From Pseudomonadota bacterium (lineage in GTDB: Bacteria; Pseudomonadota; Gammaproteobacteria; Steroidobacterales; Steroidobacteraceae), in assembly GCA_023433465.1 (NCBI GenBank), contig JAEZCR010000224.1, forward strand, positions 17,275 to 81,274: 64,000 nt of DNA, read 5' to 3'. The stretch's first letter is position 1; the number at the start of each line of letters is the position of its first letter. Made by a program: the position numbers and the translations under genes. Below the pieces are notes generated by a model. The model saw only the letters and a program-made list of their open reading frames with translations. It had not been told where the DNA came from and searched no databases. Of the stretch, positions 1 through 8,843 are shown one piece after another.

Positions 1-1056
1 CAGCTTCGTCGCGAGCGCGATGAGCCGGCCGCGCGGGCCCTTGCGGAACACGCGCAGCGAGCGGTGCCAGCGAAGGTCGTCGGCCCACTGCTTCTCCCAC
101 TCGTACGGTTCGGCGGGGAAGTCGAAGGCGCGGCAGCCGCGCTCGATGAGATGACCGATCAGGCGAGCACGCCCGATGGTCGCGACGCCATGCTCGCGCC
201 ACGCATCGAGGTAGCTGGTCTTGAGGTAGTAATAACAACCGCCGACGATCACGCCGAGGTTGTAAGCCACCGCGACGCCATCGACCCTGAGGAATGACAG
301 ATGCAACATGCCGGCTTCGCGCGCGCCGGCGCAGAGGTCACGGTAGAAGCCCGTCTGGTGCGCGACCGCGCTGATCGCCGTGCCGTGCTGGTGTTTCCAG
401 CTTCCCCGCTCGATCGCCAGCATTTCCTCGAAGCGCGCGCCGAGGTCGGCGCCCGAATCCACGACCTCGAAGCTCACGACGCCCGTGGCGTCGAGCCGTT
501 TCCCGGCGCGGCGCAGGTAGCTGCGGAATTTGCCGCTGCGGGCCGATAGATAGTCGTCGAAGGTTGCCGGCAGCGGCAGGTAGTAAGACGGCTGTTCGAG
601 CCGGACATGGTGCGGCTGGCCGCGCCGCGCGAGCGCCACCTCGAGCGTGCCGAGCAGCGTGGAGTCCTCGAGCATGCGCGACAACGCGAGCACGTCCCAG
701 CGCAATGGCAGTCTCATGAGCTCGTCCAGCCATGCCTCGACGAGCTCGGGGTCGGAGCCCATGAGCAGGTCCGAGTGCGTGTTGTTGCGTTCCTGGATGG
801 GCTGGATCAGCACGAATTCGAGCCCGAACGCGCGCATGCGCGTGGCGCTCATCGGCACGATCGCGGCGGGCTTGCGATCGCGGCGCAGGATCATCGTGAA
901 CCAGTCGCGGTCGTGCGCGAGATGGTTGCGCATGATGGCCTGCGACCAGCTCCACGACAGCGACGGCTCGCGTCCCTTGTCGCGGAACAGTTCATCCCAT
1001 GGCCCGCGCAATGCCTCCACTCCCTGCGAGGCCTGCAAGATCTCCGCCGTGATCAT
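1..1056 (-). CDS. GNAT-family acetyltransferase (BioF2-like), partial at left edge
   Basis: Translating the minus strand from the ATG at 1056 gives an open frame of 352 codons that runs off the window, so the C-terminus is missing. It reads as an Acetyltransf_6/BioF2-like GNAT protein: a tryptophan-rich N-terminus (SWSWSQAIMRNH), a central FRSYLRRAGKRL segment and a late GCRAFDFPAEPYEWEKQW segment typical of this fold. The family transfers acyl groups to sugars or amino sugars in exopolysaccharide clusters. The start codon overlaps the stop of the upstream glycosyltransferase (ATGA), so the two are translationally coupled at the distal end of the XrtA operon. The acceptor is unknown. A FemAB-like transferase is an alternative reading. 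Confidence 0.8.
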   Translation of the reverse strand, partial: MITAEILQASQGVEALRGPWDELFRDKGREPSLSWSWSQAIMRNHLAHDRDWFTMILRRDRKPAAIVPMSATRMRAFGLEFVLIQPIQERNNTHSDLLMGSDPELVEAWLDELMRLPLRWDVLALSRMLEDSTLLGTLEVALARRGQPHHVRLEQPSYYLPLPATFDDYLSARSGKFRSYLRRAGKRLDATGVVSFEVVDSGADLGARFEEMLAIERGSWKHQHGTAISAVAHQTGFYRDLCAGAREAGMLHLSFLRVDGVAVAYNLGVIVGGCYYYLKTSYLDAWREHGVATIGRARLIGHLIERGCRAFDFPAEPYEWEKQWADDLRWHRSLRVFRKGPRGRLIALATKL

Positions 1057-2174
1057 GTCGGCACCACGTCCGGACGGACGAGTCTCCGCCAGAGCGGCTC
1101 GAGCCGGAAGAATGCGCGCTTCGGCAGTTCGGGCAGATAGGACACGAGGCGCAGCAGCCGCATCGGATGTCCGTGGCGCTCGCACCAGGCGAGGTAGCGG
1201 CGCGCGCGCCGCGGGAAGTACTTGCGCGCGTGGCGGCCCTTGCCGCCGTAGGCGATGAGCGGCACGGCCGCCGCGCGGCACAGGCGTGCGATCAGTTCGT
1301 CGACGCGCTGCCGATGGGCGGCGTAGTAGTTCGTGTCGCGCAGGCCGTGCACGCGCGCGACGCGCAGCAGGCCGCGCTGCAGTCTCACCGAGTTCAATTC
1401 GCCGCCCGCGCCCGCCCGGCTGCTGACCTGCCCCGGGTGATACCGCAGCTTGTACGTCGGGTTGTCGAGGAACGCGACCTTGCCGAGCTTGCAGATGCGC
1501 AGCGCGAATTCGAGGTCGTGGAAATGCCCGAAGTACGTGTTCTGCAATCCGATGCGCGGCAGCAGCTCGCGCCGGAACATCATGCTGTTGGTGAACACGA
1601 CCGTGTCGAACAGATAGGCGTCGAACAGGTGACCGCGATAACCGCGGCGCGATAGCCAGGCGGGATGATCCGCAGCCGCGGCACGCAGCACCGCGTCGCG
1701 CTCGAGCGGCCACTGCTCCTCGAACAACTGTGAGTACGTACGCTTGCCGGGCCCGTAGGCCGAACGATGGTATTCGCGCAGGTGGAATTCGTTCCAGAAC
1801 CCGTCCGCGTCGAACGCGGAGAAGTCCGTGTACACCATCACCGTGTCAGGATTCTCATCGAGATGCGCGACCTGCAACGCGAGCTTGTGCGGATAGTAAA
1901 GGTCGTCGGAATCCAGGATGCAGACGTATTCGCCGCGCGCCGCGCGGAAGCCGGCGTTGCGCGCCGGCGCGGGACCGGCGTGGTCGATGCGCAGGTATTG
2001 CACCCGGTCCCCATACCGCGCGATCACATCGCGCGTGTCGTCGGTCGAACCGTCGTCGACCACGATGATTTCGAAATCCTGGAAAGTCTGGGCGAACACG
2101 CTGTCGATCGCCGCGCCGATGAGGTCGGCGCGGTTGTAGGTAGGGATCAGCACACTGACGCGCGGCGCGGTCAT
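1053..2174 (-). CDS. family 2 glycosyltransferase
   Basis: The 373-aa protein begins MTAPRVSVLIPTYNRADLIG, the canonical GT-A N-terminus, followed by VDDGSTDDT and the metal-binding LDSDDLYYPHK at about residue 90. This is a GT2 enzyme that adds a sugar from a nucleotide donor to the growing exopolysaccharide repeat unit at the inner face of the membrane. An in-frame start 66 bases upstream exists. The ATG at 2174 is preferred because it overlaps the stop of the preceding gene (ATGA) and starts exactly at the conserved strand. The C-terminal 100 residues are basic and have no clear domain. Donor and linkage cannot be read from sequence. Confidence 0.9.
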   Translation of the reverse strand: MTAPRVSVLIPTYNRADLIGAAIDSVFAQTFQDFEIIVVDDGSTDDTRDVIARYGDRVQYLRIDHAGPAPARNAGFRAARGEYVCILDSDDLYYPHKLALQVAHLDENPDTVMVYTDFSAFDADGFWNEFHLREYHRSAYGPGKRTYSQLFEEQWPLERDAVLRAAAADHPAWLSRRGYRGHLFDAYLFDTVVFTNSMMFRRELLPRIGLQNTYFGHFHDLEFALRICKLGKVAFLDNPTYKLRYHPGQVSSRAGAGGELNSVRLQRGLLRVARVHGLRDTNYYAAHRQRVDELIARLCRAAAVPLIAYGGKGRHARKYFPRRARRYLAWCERHGHPMRLLRLVSYLPELPKRAFFRLEPLWRRLVRPDVVPT

Positions 2175-3337
2175 GCGATTCCCGAATCCGTTTCGACCAC
2201 CAGGGGTGGTCTTTGCGCGGCGGCGCCGCCCACTTTCCACGCGCGGATACGCCGGGCGCCATCACCCGCGACGCGGCGCAGCTTGTGGACGGTGAACGCC
2301 AGCCAGTACAGCGGCGCGCTGTGATAGATCCCGACACTCGCGTTGTAGCGATGCCGGCTCGCGAACCGTTCCTTGAAGCTCTCGTCACCGCACGTGAAGT
2401 CGAACTCGCGGCGCGAGCGGTTGAGTCCGTCCTCGATCAGGTGACGCGTGAGCAGGAGTCCCGGCGAATGCGCGGCGTACCGCATCTCGAAGGCGGGCTT
2501 GTACCAGGTGAGGCAGCCGGCGTAGTCGAAGCCGAAGTGGAACGCGATCGGCGCGCCGTTGAACTCGACCACGGAAAACTGCAGCCATCCGCGGGCGCGC
2601 AGCGCGCGCGCCAGCGACGCATAGAAACGCACCTGCCGGGCCTGGGTGAACAGGCTGGCCTTGCCGACGGCCCTCCAGCGACGGCGATGCTGGTCGAAGA
2701 ACTTCGGCAGCAGCCGCTCGATCTCCTCGTCCGACGTCACGTGGCGAAAGCGCACGTCACCACGTTTGCGGAACCAGTTCTGCGGACGGCGGACGCTGTA
2801 CTTGTCGATGACACGCCGCACCCGCTGCTGATCTTCCTGCAGCATCAGTGTCGGGCACGCCACGCGCGCCTCGTCGACGAAATGCAGTCCTTCACCCGCG
2901 CTCGCGGACGCGAGCATCGCAAGCGTTGCGGAATGCGCCGGGATATTGCCGAGCGCGAGCCGGTCCCAGCGCCACCAGTTGGCGCGCAGGAACGCGCAGA
3001 TGGCCGCGATCGCCTCTTCCTTGTCGGTGGGCAGCACGAAGTCCTGGTAGTCGGCGTTGCCGGTCCCCGCGAATTCGAGCCGGCGCCAGCCGAAGGCGCT
3101 GCGGCGGCGCGCGAGCGCCGCGAAGCCGATGATCCGCGATTCGCGGCGCACGACCAGCAGGAACAGACGGCGCGAGTGGGCACCGAACGTCCGCCACCAC
3201 GCATCGAACCACTCCCAGGTCTGGAAGATCGTGTTCGTCTGATTGGCGGCGACCAGCGCGTTCCACTGGTCGGGTGACAGCGGTATCGCTTCCGGCCGCG
3301 TGATCAGCTCGACGGTGAGCCCCGACACTTCACTCAT
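2171..3337 (-). CDS. GNAT-family acetyltransferase of the XrtA cluster
   Basis: A 388-aa Acetyltransf_6/BioF2-like protein. It has an N-terminal NTIFQTWEWFDAWW segment, a central RVRRVIDKYSVRRPQNWFRKRGDVRF linker in pieces, and a C-terminal GNAT fold with PIAFHFGF and REFDFTCGDESFKERF. The family commonly sits beside glycosyltransferases and acylates polysaccharide or a carrier-linked sugar in the cytoplasm. The open frame extends far upstream, but that extension is arginine-rich antisense of the deacetylase gene. The ATG at 3337 overlaps the deacetylase stop (ATGA) and is taken as the start. The XrtA cluster usually has a FemAB-like member at this spot; this one looks more GNAT-like, and acceptor specificity is unknown. 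Confidence 0.85.
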   Translation of the reverse strand: MSEVSGLTVELITRPEAIPLSPDQWNALVAANQTNTIFQTWEWFDAWWRTFGAHSRRLFLLVVRRESRIIGFAALARRRSAFGWRRLEFAGTGNADYQDFVLPTDKEEAIAAICAFLRANWWRWDRLALGNIPAHSATLAMLASASAGEGLHFVDEARVACPTLMLQEDQQRVRRVIDKYSVRRPQNWFRKRGDVRFRHVTSDEEIERLLPKFFDQHRRRWRAVGKASLFTQARQVRFYASLARALRARGWLQFSVVEFNGAPIAFHFGFDYAGCLTWYKPAFEMRYAAHSPGLLLTRHLIEDGLNRSRREFDFTCGDESFKERFASRHRYNASVGIYHSAPLYWLAFTVHKLRRVAGDGARRIRAWKVGGAAAQRPPLVVETDSGIA

Positions 3338-4203
3338 GCCGCTTCCATGTACGGACGCAGCAGCTGGCGCATCTGCGAGAAACGGAATTCGCGCAGCAAT
3401 GCCTGCAACCGCCGCTCGCAGACTTCGAGATTGTTGTAGTGCCGGAAGCGCGACAGCGCGCTGGCCCGCACGCGCGGCTGCTGCGGATCGATCTCCCACG
3501 GATGCAGGTAGAACACGAAGGGCAGCCGATCGTGTTCGTTGACGCCACGGAGCGCCCAGCTCGTGAACCAGTACGGCAACAGGCGGAAGTAACCGCCGCC
3601 GGCCACCGGCACGCGCATGCCCAGGACCTTGCGGGTAGTCAGCGGGAACTCGACGATCTCGCTGCCGTTCGGCGAGCGGATCCGCCCCGGCCGCGTCGAG
3701 GCGCCGGGAATGCCATAGCGATCGTGCGCGATGGGGAAGATGCTCGAGTCGTAACGGAAACCGAGCTCGCACAGGATGTCGAGCGCCCACAGCGATTCGG
3801 CGGTGATCGAATAACTGGCGGCGCGGTATCCGAGCACCGGCTCGCCGATCGCGTCTTCGAGCATCGCCTTGGACGTGCGGGTCTCCTCGCGGAAGACCTC
3901 CGGCGTCTGCCGGTACACGAGTTCGTGCGTCAGGCCGTGGCAGGCGATCTCGTGCCCCGCCGCGTGGATGCGGCGGATGAGCCCGGGCGAACGTTGCGTC
4001 ACCCACCCGAGCACGAAGAATGTGGCGCTCACGTTGTGCTGCGCGAATATCTCGAGCAGCCGCTCCGTGTTGCGCTCCGCGCGATATTCCATCGTCGACC
4101 AGTCCCTGCGCGAGATGACCTCGGAGAGCGCGGCGACGTGGAAGTAATCCTCGACGTCGATCGTCATCGCGTTGACTTCGCCCGCGTGGACCTTGTCCTT
4201 CAT
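3334..4203 (-). CDS. XrtA-system polysaccharide deacetylase
   Basis: The 289-aa protein matches the polysaccharide deacetylase family tied to exosortase A (TIGR03006/DUF3473 type). It shows MTIDVEDYFHV near residue 13 (catalytic and metal Asp), then AGHEIACHGLTHELV (metal-binding His pair) and a C-terminal FYLHPWEID motif. It removes N-acetyl groups from amino sugars of the exopolysaccharide. There is no signal peptide, as is usual for this subfamily. The first ATG overlaps the upstream beta-barrel gene stop (ATGA), which favours the full 289 residues over a start at Met13. It is part of the continuous XrtA operon. Confidence 0.92.
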   Translation of the reverse strand: MKDKVHAGEVNAMTIDVEDYFHVAALSEVISRRDWSTMEYRAERNTERLLEIFAQHNVSATFFVLGWVTQRSPGLIRRIHAAGHEIACHGLTHELVYRQTPEVFREETRTSKAMLEDAIGEPVLGYRAASYSITAESLWALDILCELGFRYDSSIFPIAHDRYGIPGASTRPGRIRSPNGSEIVEFPLTTRKVLGMRVPVAGGGYFRLLPYWFTSWALRGVNEHDRLPFVFYLHPWEIDPQQPRVRASALSRFRHYNNLEVCERRLQALLREFRFSQMRQLLRPYMEAA

Positions 4204-5534
4204 CGCGGCGTCCTCCCGCCGCGGGGCGCGCCGCGCGGTCCGCCGCGCGCCGCGCCGCGGTACTCGAGCGTGAGAAAGGCGCGGTTCTCGACGTATTCAC
4301 CCAGGCCGTCGGACGAGTCGCGATCGAAACGCTGCAGTTCGAGGCGCAGCGCGAGCGAGCGGCCCACCTGGCAGGAGATGGTGGCGGTCAGCTCCATGGT
4401 GTCGTCGGTCACGTCGGCATTGTCGAAATCCTCTTCGGTCAACGTCCCCGCCAGGCTTGCGCTCCAGCGTGCCGACAGCTGGCGCTCGATCGACGCGTTG
4501 TACGAGAGCGTAGTTCGGTTCAGCAGCGTCAGGGTTTCGTAATCGTCGTCCGAGTAACCCACCGACAGCGAGAGCCCGGTGCGGTTGCGCGAGAAATTCC
4601 ACGCCAGCGAGGCGTAGGTGTTCTCGAACGGATCCGAGGTCGACACGACACCGCCGGTCTCGCCCCCGGGCGGCCCGCCGCCGATCTCCGCGGCCGAGCG
4701 CAACATGTCGCTCGAATCGGTGAGCTGCGTGCCGAGACCGAGCACGAGCGTCGAGGAGCTCGACATCTGGCGCGTCACGTCGATGTTGAAGCGCGGGGCG
4801 CCGCTGTTCTCGCCTGTTTCCGGATCGAGCCAGGTATATCCCGCCTCGGCCGAGAGCAGCGTGCGCGCTCCCTCGACGCCATATCCGAGGAAAATGCTCT
4901 GGCGATCGAAATCGGAGCCGACCTGGTCGCTGAACTCGACCTGCTCCGCCACCGCGTTCACCGACAGGCCGCGATCACGTGTCACGCCGCGCCACAACGT
5001 GGCGCCGGCGGACGTGCGTTCGCTGTCGAGCAGGCTGCGCTCGTATTCGGCGAGCGAATACGTCGCGAAGAGATCGAGTCCGAGCGTGTCGCCGAAGCGC
5101 ATCGCGAACCGCGGACCCGTCGTGAAGTAGTTGATGTTCTCGCGCGTGTCGGGCGTGACGGGCGCGAACGGATCGGTGATCGCCTGGCCGAAGGAATCGT
5201 GCACCAGCCACGAAAAGCGGTCGGGGACGATCCCGAACATCAGCGCCGCGTCACCCGTGCCTACGACTTCGTTGTCGAACGTGCCATCGAAGTAGTAACG
5301 GTATTCGGCATCGACGTTCGCGTCGGCCGTGAGGCGTGGACCTTCGGTCTGCCAGTCCAGCGTGAGACCGGCCGTGCCGATCGAATCGCTGATCTCGTCC
5401 GCATCGACGCGCGTGACGTTGTCGGAGTTGCCAATTCCGCCGGTCGCCGTCCAGTTCAGCTCGGCGAGCGCGGCCTGGCTTCCCGCTACCGCGAGCAAGC
5501 TCACAGCCAGAATCGTTGATCGCCGACTCATCAT
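4200..5534 (-). CDS. XrtA-associated outer-membrane beta-barrel protein (TIGR03016-like)
   Basis: The 444-aa protein has a signal peptide (about 24 residues ending in AALA) and then alternating amphipathic strands rich in aromatic and glycine residues, ending LTLEYRGAARG. This is the pattern of the PEP-CTERM system-associated outer-membrane protein family TIGR03016. It probably forms a porin-like barrel helping polysaccharide cross the outer membrane, by analogy with its fixed position in XrtA clusters. The last 17 residues are a Gly/Arg/Pro-rich tail (GGPRGAPRGGRTPR) past the final strand, which is odd for a barrel whose C-terminus normally ends in an aromatic residue. Confidence 0.82.
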   Translation of the reverse strand: MMSRRSTILAVSLLAVAGSQAALAELNWTATGGIGNSDNVTRVDADEISDSIGTAGLTLDWQTEGPRLTADANVDAEYRYYFDGTFDNEVVGTGDAALMFGIVPDRFSWLVHDSFGQAITDPFAPVTPDTRENINYFTTGPRFAMRFGDTLGLDLFATYSLAEYERSLLDSERTSAGATLWRGVTRDRGLSVNAVAEQVEFSDQVGSDFDRQSIFLGYGVEGARTLLSAEAGYTWLDPETGENSGAPRFNIDVTRQMSSSSTLVLGLGTQLTDSSDMLRSAAEIGGGPPGGETGGVVSTSDPFENTYASLAWNFSRNRTGLSLSVGYSDDDYETLTLLNRTTLSYNASIERQLSARWSASLAGTLTEEDFDNADVTDDTMELTATISCQVGRSLALRLELQRFDRDSSDGLGEYVENRAFLTLEYRGAARGGPRGAPRGGRTPR

Positions 5535-5567
5535 TCCTCACCTGCGGCGCCTCACCGCGCCTTCTTG

Positions 5568-6455
5568 CTATTTCGTTTCCGCGGACGGAGCCGACGTTCC
5601 GTAAAACTTCTGGTAGTAATCGTTGCGAGCGTTTTCGTCGCATTGATTCAGGATCAGGCTGATCGAACGGCCCTCGCCGATCATCTCGATTGCATCGAGC
5701 ACCGCGCGCTGCGGCGTCGAGCCGGCGCCGACGACCAGCACGACCTGCCCGACCGCCGCCGTCAGCGCGCGCGATTCGGTCGTGAGCAGCAGCGGCGGCG
5801 AATCGAACAACACGAGGCGCTGCAGGCTGCTCGCGCCGATCCGCCCCACGAGCGATTGCATGCGCGAGCTCGCGAGCAGTTCGGTCGCGGTCTCCGACGC
5901 GCGTCCAGCGGGCAGGATCGAGAGCCCCGGCACGTCGGTGGGCAGGATGAGCGATTCGATGTCGAGCGTTTCATCGCGCAATGCATCGAGCAGGCCGGGC
6001 TCGGATTCGACCCCCAGCAGCCGGCTGATGTGCGGCTTGGCGACGTCGGCATCGACCAGCACCGCCTGGAGATCCTTTTCGAGCGCCAGCGACAAAGCGA
6101 GATTCATGCTCGAGAACGTCTTGCCGTCACCCGGCAGCGCGCTCGCGACCATGATGAGTCGCCCGTCGGGAATGGCCGCGGTGCCGCGGCCGAGCGCGTT
6201 GTCGACCAGCGGACGTTTGATCTGGCGATAGTCCTGTGCGATGCGCCGCTCGTCGCTCTGCGGCGGCAGGATGCCGGCCGCGCGCAACCGCTCACGATTG
6301 ATGACGACGACGCGCGACGGATCCACCGGCGTGCGCGGCATTGGCGGTGGCTGCACCTGGTTGGCGGGAGGTGGCACGTGAGGCCGCACGGGCTCGGGCC
6401 CGCTGGCGCTGCGCGTGGCTTGCAGTTTCTTGAGTGCCTGCTCGACGAGACTCAT
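5568..6455 (-). CDS. XrtA-associated tyrosine autokinase (Wzc/CpsD type)
   Basis: A 295-aa cytoplasmic BY-kinase. MSLVEQALKKL leads into a Pro-rich linker, then a P-loop variant ALPGDGKT at about residue 108 and Walker A' VLVDADVAKPH at about 132, with SPPLLLTTE as the Walker B region. The protein ends in a short Tyr-containing tail (NDYYQKFYG), the expected autophosphorylation cluster. It matches the TIGR03018-type kinase that pairs with the separate chain-length protein encoded 13 bases upstream. Together they form the split Wzc that controls polymer length and export. The next gene follows after 33 bases. Confidence 0.92.
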   Translation of the reverse strand: MSLVEQALKKLQATRSASGPEPVRPHVPPPANQVQPPPMPRTPVDPSRVVVINRERLRAAGILPPQSDERRIAQDYRQIKRPLVDNALGRGTAAIPDGRLIMVASALPGDGKTFSSMNLALSLALEKDLQAVLVDADVAKPHISRLLGVESEPGLLDALRDETLDIESLILPTDVPGLSILPAGRASETATELLASSRMQSLVGRIGASSLQRLVLFDSPPLLLTTESRALTAAVGQVVLVVGAGSTPQRAVLDAIEMIGEGRSISLILNQCDENARNDYYQKFYGTSAPSAETK

Positions 6456-6468
6456 CGGCTTACCACCC

Positions 6469-8073
6469 TCATTGCTGCAAGAACTGGCTGAGCGCGCGTG
6501 ACGCGGGCTGCTGGATCGTCATGACGACACCGAACAGGATGACGAGACATCCCGACGCGGCGATGTATCGCTTGAGCTCGGCGCGCAAGGAGGCGCGATC
6601 GCGATCGAGCCAGCCGCGCGTGACGGTGCCGAGCACCGGCAGGCCCGTGACCTCGGCGAGCGACGCGGAATTGGAGAACACCGGCCGCAGCATGTGCATG
6701 AGATACGCGACGCCCGCGCCCGCGGCCAGCGCGAAGAAGAGGACGCCGATCAGGAACAGCGGACGATTGGGGAAGATCGGTTTGAACGATGCGGACGGCG
6801 GATCGACGATGTTGAACTTGACCGTGCCGGTCTGCTCCGCGTCGCCCGAAATGCGCGCCTTCTCCAGTTTCTCCAGCAATGCGTTGTACTGCGTGCGTGT
6901 GACATCGTAGTCGCGCGTGAGCCGGGCGTATTCGGCTTCGACTTCCGGCACGGTGTCGACCATGCGGCGCAGGTCCGCCTCGTGGCGGCGGCGCTCGGCG
7001 ATCTGCGTGCGCAGCGCGGCGATCTCCACCTCGACCTGGTTCAACTGCAGCTGGATGTTCTGGCGAACGGGGTTGGTCTGCGCGCGTGCGACCGCGGCGA
7101 CGCCCGCGTCTCCGCGGCGCATCGCTTCGATCTCGCTCTTCTGCCGCTCCTGCAGCTGCTCGAGCGTCTCGCGCGCGGCGATCACGTCCGGATGTTTCTC
7201 GGTGAAGCGCAGCAGCAGATCGTCGAGACGCGTCTGCGTCTCCTGTATGCGGCTGGCAGTGTCCTGCGCGCCCGCGCCGTTTTCCGACGACGATCCCGAT
7301 TCGGAACGCGGCACGAACGGCGCTTCGCCCCGCAGCTGGCGCTGCAGCTCGTCGCGGCGGCTGGTCGCGACGATGAGCTGCGCCTCGAGATCCTCGGCGA
7401 CCTGGATGTGTCCGGTCAGCCGCTGGAAGTAGTCGCCCTGCCCGCCCGGCACGAGGCCGACGTTCTTTTTCTTGAACTCGGCGAGCTCGGCCTCGGCGCT
7501 CGCGAGCCGCTTGCCGTATTCGGCGAGCTGCTCGCGCAGGAAGCGCTCGGCCGTCGCGGTGCCGGTGCGGTCGGAACGCATCGTGCCTTCGACGAAGGAG
7601 TTCAACAGGACGTCGACCACCTTCAGCGCCATTTCGCGGCTGTCGTCGCGAATGGTGATGCGATAGAACGTGTTCGGGATGCGCGGATCGCGGATCGCGG
7701 GCGGCTCGAGCGCGATCTCGATGCGCTCGCTCAGGCTCGAGAGCGTGCGGTCGCGCTCCGCCGGCGTCATCGCGGTGAGATTGATGCCCACCTGCTCGGC
7801 GACGCGCTCGAGGTTTGCCCGTCCCAGCAATCCCTGGCGGATGAGGTTCAGCTGCGATTCGAAATCCTGGCGGATGACCTGCCCTTCCAGCACGTTCTGC
7901 AGTGCCGTGCGCGTGTCGACATTCACGCGCGCGCGCGCTTCGAACGTATCGGGCAGCGCGAGCACGACGAGCCAGCCGAGCATGCTCACGATCCAGGCGG
8001 TGACCAGCGCATAGCGGCGGAAGCGCCAGGCGCCATGGAATTCGCTCTTGATCTTGTCGAGAAGCTCTTTCAT
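6469..8073 (-). CDS. XrtA-system polysaccharide chain-length determinant (Wzz type)
   Basis: The 534-aa inner-membrane protein has a membrane segment at about residues 22-42, a Wzz domain (FEARARVNVDTRTAL), a long periplasmic coiled coil (about 180-400) and a second membrane segment near 435-455 just after the PNRPLF motif. It fits the TIGR03007 family. The start overlaps the stop of the export gene by one base (TGATG). It partners with the tyrosine kinase encoded immediately downstream and the outer-membrane export protein encoded upstream, so the Wza/Wzc/kinase trio is contiguous. Confidence 0.93.
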   Translation of the reverse strand: MKELLDKIKSEFHGAWRFRRYALVTAWIVSMLGWLVVLALPDTFEARARVNVDTRTALQNVLEGQVIRQDFESQLNLIRQGLLGRANLERVAEQVGINLTAMTPAERDRTLSSLSERIEIALEPPAIRDPRIPNTFYRITIRDDSREMALKVVDVLLNSFVEGTMRSDRTGTATAERFLREQLAEYGKRLASAEAELAEFKKKNVGLVPGGQGDYFQRLTGHIQVAEDLEAQLIVATSRRDELQRQLRGEAPFVPRSESGSSSENGAGAQDTASRIQETQTRLDDLLLRFTEKHPDVIAARETLEQLQERQKSEIEAMRRGDAGVAAVARAQTNPVRQNIQLQLNQVEVEIAALRTQIAERRRHEADLRRMVDTVPEVEAEYARLTRDYDVTRTQYNALLEKLEKARISGDAEQTGTVKFNIVDPPSASFKPIFPNRPLFLIGVLFFALAAGAGVAYLMHMLRPVFSNSASLAEVTGLPVLGTVTRGWLDRDRASLRAELKRYIAASGCLVILFGVVMTIQQPASRALSQFLQQ

Positions 8074-8696
8074 CAGAAGCGTGACTCGGGGATGACGAGC
8101 ACGTCGCCCGGACGCAGCTCGAGATTCTGGCGCATGTCGCCCTTGTTCAGCAGGTCCGCGAGGCGCACGCGCAGTTCCTTTTGATTGCCGTCGGCTTCCT
8201 TGCGAACGATCTTGGCGCGGTTGCCCGCGGCGAATTGCGCGAGACCGCCGCTCGCGAGCACCGCATCCAGCACGCGCATGCCTTCACGGTACGGCAGCGA
8301 TTGTGGATTCGTGACGTGCCCGATGACCTTGACCTGGCTGAAGGCGCTGAGGGGATTCACGACGATCACGTTCACCTGCGGCGAACGGATGTACTCTGCG
8401 AGCACCGTCTCGATGTCCTTGGCGAGTTGCGAGGGAGTCTTGCCCACGGCGACCATGTCCTGGACGAGCGGCGTCGTGATCTTCCCATCGGGCCGCACGG
8501 GCACCGTCGTCGTGAGTTCCGGATTGCGCCAGACGAAAATCTGCAGCGAGTCGCCCGGGCCCACGACATAGTTCGGCCCCACCGTTGACGGGGCGGGAGC
8601 GGGTTGTTCGGCCGCCGGCGCGCTGGCCGGCGGCGCCTGCTGGGCGACGACCAGATTCGACCAAACAAGGACGGCGACCAATAGGGCGTTTTTCAT
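8073..8696 (-). CDS. XrtA-system polysaccharide export protein (Wza/EpsE type)
   Basis: A 207-aa secreted protein. After a signal peptide (MKNALLVAVLVWSNLVVAQQ) and a Pro/Ala-rich stretch comes the Poly_export domain (NYVVGPGDSLQIFVWRNPEL) and a SLBB domain (VKVIGHVTNPQSLPYREG), ending GDVLVIPESRF. It is the short Wza-like outer-membrane/periplasmic export protein of XrtA clusters (TIGR03027 type). An upstream in-frame start exists 42 bases earlier, but the ATG at 8696 begins directly at the signal peptide. The 147 bases between this gene and prsT (8697-8843) carry no gene and may hold an internal promoter. Confidence 0.92.
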   Translation of the reverse strand: MKNALLVAVLVWSNLVVAQQAPPASAPAAEQPAPAPSTVGPNYVVGPGDSLQIFVWRNPELTTTVPVRPDGKITTPLVQDMVAVGKTPSQLAKDIETVLAEYIRSPQVNVIVVNPLSAFSQVKVIGHVTNPQSLPYREGMRVLDAVLASGGLAQFAAGNRAKIVRKEADGNQKELRVRLADLLNKGDMRQNLELRPGDVLVIPESRF

Positions 8697-8843
8697 GTAT
8701 CGGTGTGCGTGGGGAGACTTAAGCGCGCGAAAGCTCAAGGAAAATCGGCCCGTAGGGTAACAGAAAGGATCCGGCGCCCGACCGGACCGAAATACCTACG
8801 CGCCCCAAAATCGTGACCTGATCCACGCTTGTCACGGGCGCCA

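Noticed and set aside
3338..4300. N-terminal extension of the second GNAT gene
   Set aside because: The extra 321 codons overlap the deacetylase and are Arg-rich; the ATGA-coupled start at 3337 begins the real domain.
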